Positions 63,208 through 64,000 of a stretch of DNA of 64,000 bases are shown in pieces; the stretch's first letter is position 1, and the number at the start of each line of letters is the position of its first letter. This stretch comes from CADEDH01 sp963732695. GTDB taxonomy: Bacteria > Actinomycetota > Acidimicrobiia > Acidimicrobiales > SZUA-35. The stretch spans positions 186,001 to 250,000 of the forward strand of contig CAVTAP010000025.1 of the NCBI GenBank assembly GCA_963732695.1, read 5' to 3'. Position numbers and translations under genes: made by a program. The notes beneath the pieces were generated by a model. The model was given only the letters and a program-made list of their open reading frames with translations. It ran no database searches and was not told the DNA's origin.

Positions 63208-63223
63208 TGCAACGAGGTGATCG

Positions 63224-63901
63224 ATGATCAAGCTGGAAAACGTCACGAAGGAGTACCCCGGGCACTCCACCGCCCTCGTCGACGCCAACGTCGACATCGG
63301 GAAGGGTGAGTTCGTCTTCCTGGTGGGCCCGTCGGGTTCGGGCAAGTCCACCTTCCTCCGTCTGCTGAACAAGTCGGAGGAGCCCGACGCCGGCCGCATC
63401 TTCGTGGCCGGCAAGGACATCGGGCAGATGTCGAGCTGGAAGGTACCGATGCTGCGGCGCAACATCGGGGCCATCTTCCAGGACTTCAAGCTCCTGCCCA
63501 CCAAGACCGTGGCCGAGAACGTGGCCTTCGCTCTGGAGGTCATCGGCCGGCCCCGGAGCGTCATCAAGACCCAGGTGCCGGCGATCTGCGAGCTGGTGGG
63601 CCTGGGCGACAAGATGACCAAGTACCCCAACCAGCTCTCCGGTGGCGAGCAGCAACGGGTGTCGATCGCCCGGGCCTTCGTCAACCGACCGCTGATCCTG
63701 CTGGCCGACGAGCCCACCGGCAACCTCGACCCCCAGACGTCGATCGGCATCATGCGCCTGCTGGACCGGATCAACAAGACCGGTACCACGGTGGTGATGG
63801 CCAGCCACGACCGCGGCATCGTCGACACCATGCGGCGTCGGGTGATCGAGCTGGCCGAGGGTGAGATCGTGCGTGACGAGGCCCGTGGCGTCTACGAGTG
63901 A
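63224..63901 (+). CDS. ftsE: Cell-division ATP-binding protein FtsE
   Basis: 225 residues, ABC ATPase: Walker A VGPSGSGKSTFLRLL, Q-loop IGAIFQDFKLLP, signature QLSGGEQQRVSIARAF, Walker B LILLADEPTGNLD and H-loop VVMASHD. The N-terminal IKLENVTKEYPGHSTALVDANV is typical of FtsE. With FtsX it regulates peptidoglycan hydrolases at the septum. ATG 63224 has GAGGTGA just upstream. Followed after 73 bases by ftsX. Confidence 0.96.
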   Translation: MIKLENVTKEYPGHSTALVDANVDIGKGEFVFLVGPSGSGKSTFLRLLNKSEEPDAGRIFVAGKDIGQMSSWKVPMLRRNIGAIFQDFKLLPTKTVAENVAFALEVIGRPRSVIKTQVPAICELVGLGDKMTKYPNQLSGGEQQRVSIARAFVNRPLILLADEPTGNLDPQTSIGIMRLLDRINKTGTTVVMASHDRGIVDTMRRRVIELAEGEIVRDEARGVYE

Positions 63902-63904
63902 CGG

Positions 63905-63958
63905 CCGGGCGACCGCGAGCAACCGGGCGACTGCGAACAACCGGGCGACTGCGAACAA
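63905..63958. repeat. 18-bp direct repeat, three copies
   Basis: Units CCGGGCGAC(C/T)GCGA(G/A)CAA begin at 63905, 63923 and 63941. They fill most of the gap between ftsE and ftsX. No stem is obvious; this differs from the hairpin-type repeats elsewhere. Confidence 0.8.
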
Positions 63959-63974
63959 CGAGGTGAACCGTTAG

Positions 63975-64000
63975 ATGGCGCTGCGCATCGATTACCTGGC
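63975..64000 (+). CDS. ftsX: Cell-division protein FtsX, start only
   Basis: The window ends eight codons into a frame that begins ATG 63975 (MALRIDYL), matching the usual FtsX N terminus, and GAGGTGA (63960-63966) lies eight bases upstream. Its place after ftsE makes the call likely, but only eight full codons are visible. Confidence 0.8.

Overview
The window is very G+C-rich, densely packed bacterial chromosome and looks like a free-living actinobacterium, most plausibly of the Acidimicrobiia. That placement is an inference from several signs: coenzyme F420 genes (CofD/CofE type), a DtxR-type metalloregulator, actinobacterial SecA/RF2/FtsE, the gene order manB-manA-ahcY-comF-hpf-secA (shared in outline with Mycobacterium), heavy use of GTG starts, and many start codons that sit 6-8 bases after a TANNNT -10 box with no Shine-Dalgarno sequence, which is the pattern of leaderless mRNAs. 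I saw no tRNA, rRNA, CRISPR array, insertion sequence or prophage, and nothing of clearly foreign composition.

Layout. 0.2-12.7 kb: scattered metabolic and regulatory genes (acidic low-complexity protein, serine hydrolase, two-gene membrane unit, HTH protein with two ClpX-type zinc fingers, methyltransferase, DtxR regulator, RidA-like protein, a 28-codon peptide gene, AceE-like E1, SDR, CobT). 12.7-25.9 kb: lipoprotein, pirin, methyltransferases, enoyl-CoA hydratase, HIT protein, a diguanylate cyclase and a chemoreceptor, AraC-type regulator, acyl-CoA dehydrogenase, thiamin pyrophosphokinase. 26.0-32.6 kb: a surface polysaccharide block (UDP-glucose dehydrogenase, UDP-xylose synthase type decarboxylase, three GT4 glycosyltransferases, a nucleotidyltransferase). 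32.6-39.0 kb, minus strand: Ski2-like helicase, CofE, CofD, GDP-mannose dehydratase and a partner reductase. 39.0-44.4 kb: a tightly coupled operon of a giant GT2/membrane protein, a DUF5719 protein and a thioredoxin-like protein. 44.5-52.2 kb: FtsH, CPBP protease, a zinc-ribbon protein, a giant membrane protein and a GtrA-GT2 fusion. 52.2-64.0 kb: amidotransferase, ManB, ManA, Trm112-like, AhcY, ComF, long HPF, SecA, RF2, FtsE and the first codons of FtsX.

How the parts work together. ManA and ManB supply mannose-1-phosphate and Gmd plus its partner make 6-deoxyhexose nucleotides. Ugd and Uxs make UDP-glucuronate and UDP-xylose, and the glycosyltransferases and membrane proteins assemble and export an envelope glycan. 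SecA, FtsE and FtsX serve secretion and division. HPF, RF2 and FtsH serve translation and proteostasis.

The most unusual structure is a set of intergenic elements at gene 3' ends. They are built from short stems closed by three-base loops, several of them GNA-type, and are tandemly duplicated in unrelated unit lengths (43, 70, 66 and 93 bp). Other points worth checking are an apparent one-base frameshift at the SecA N terminus, two short leader ORFs that overlap the next start by four bases, and a strong-SD 28-codon peptide gene.
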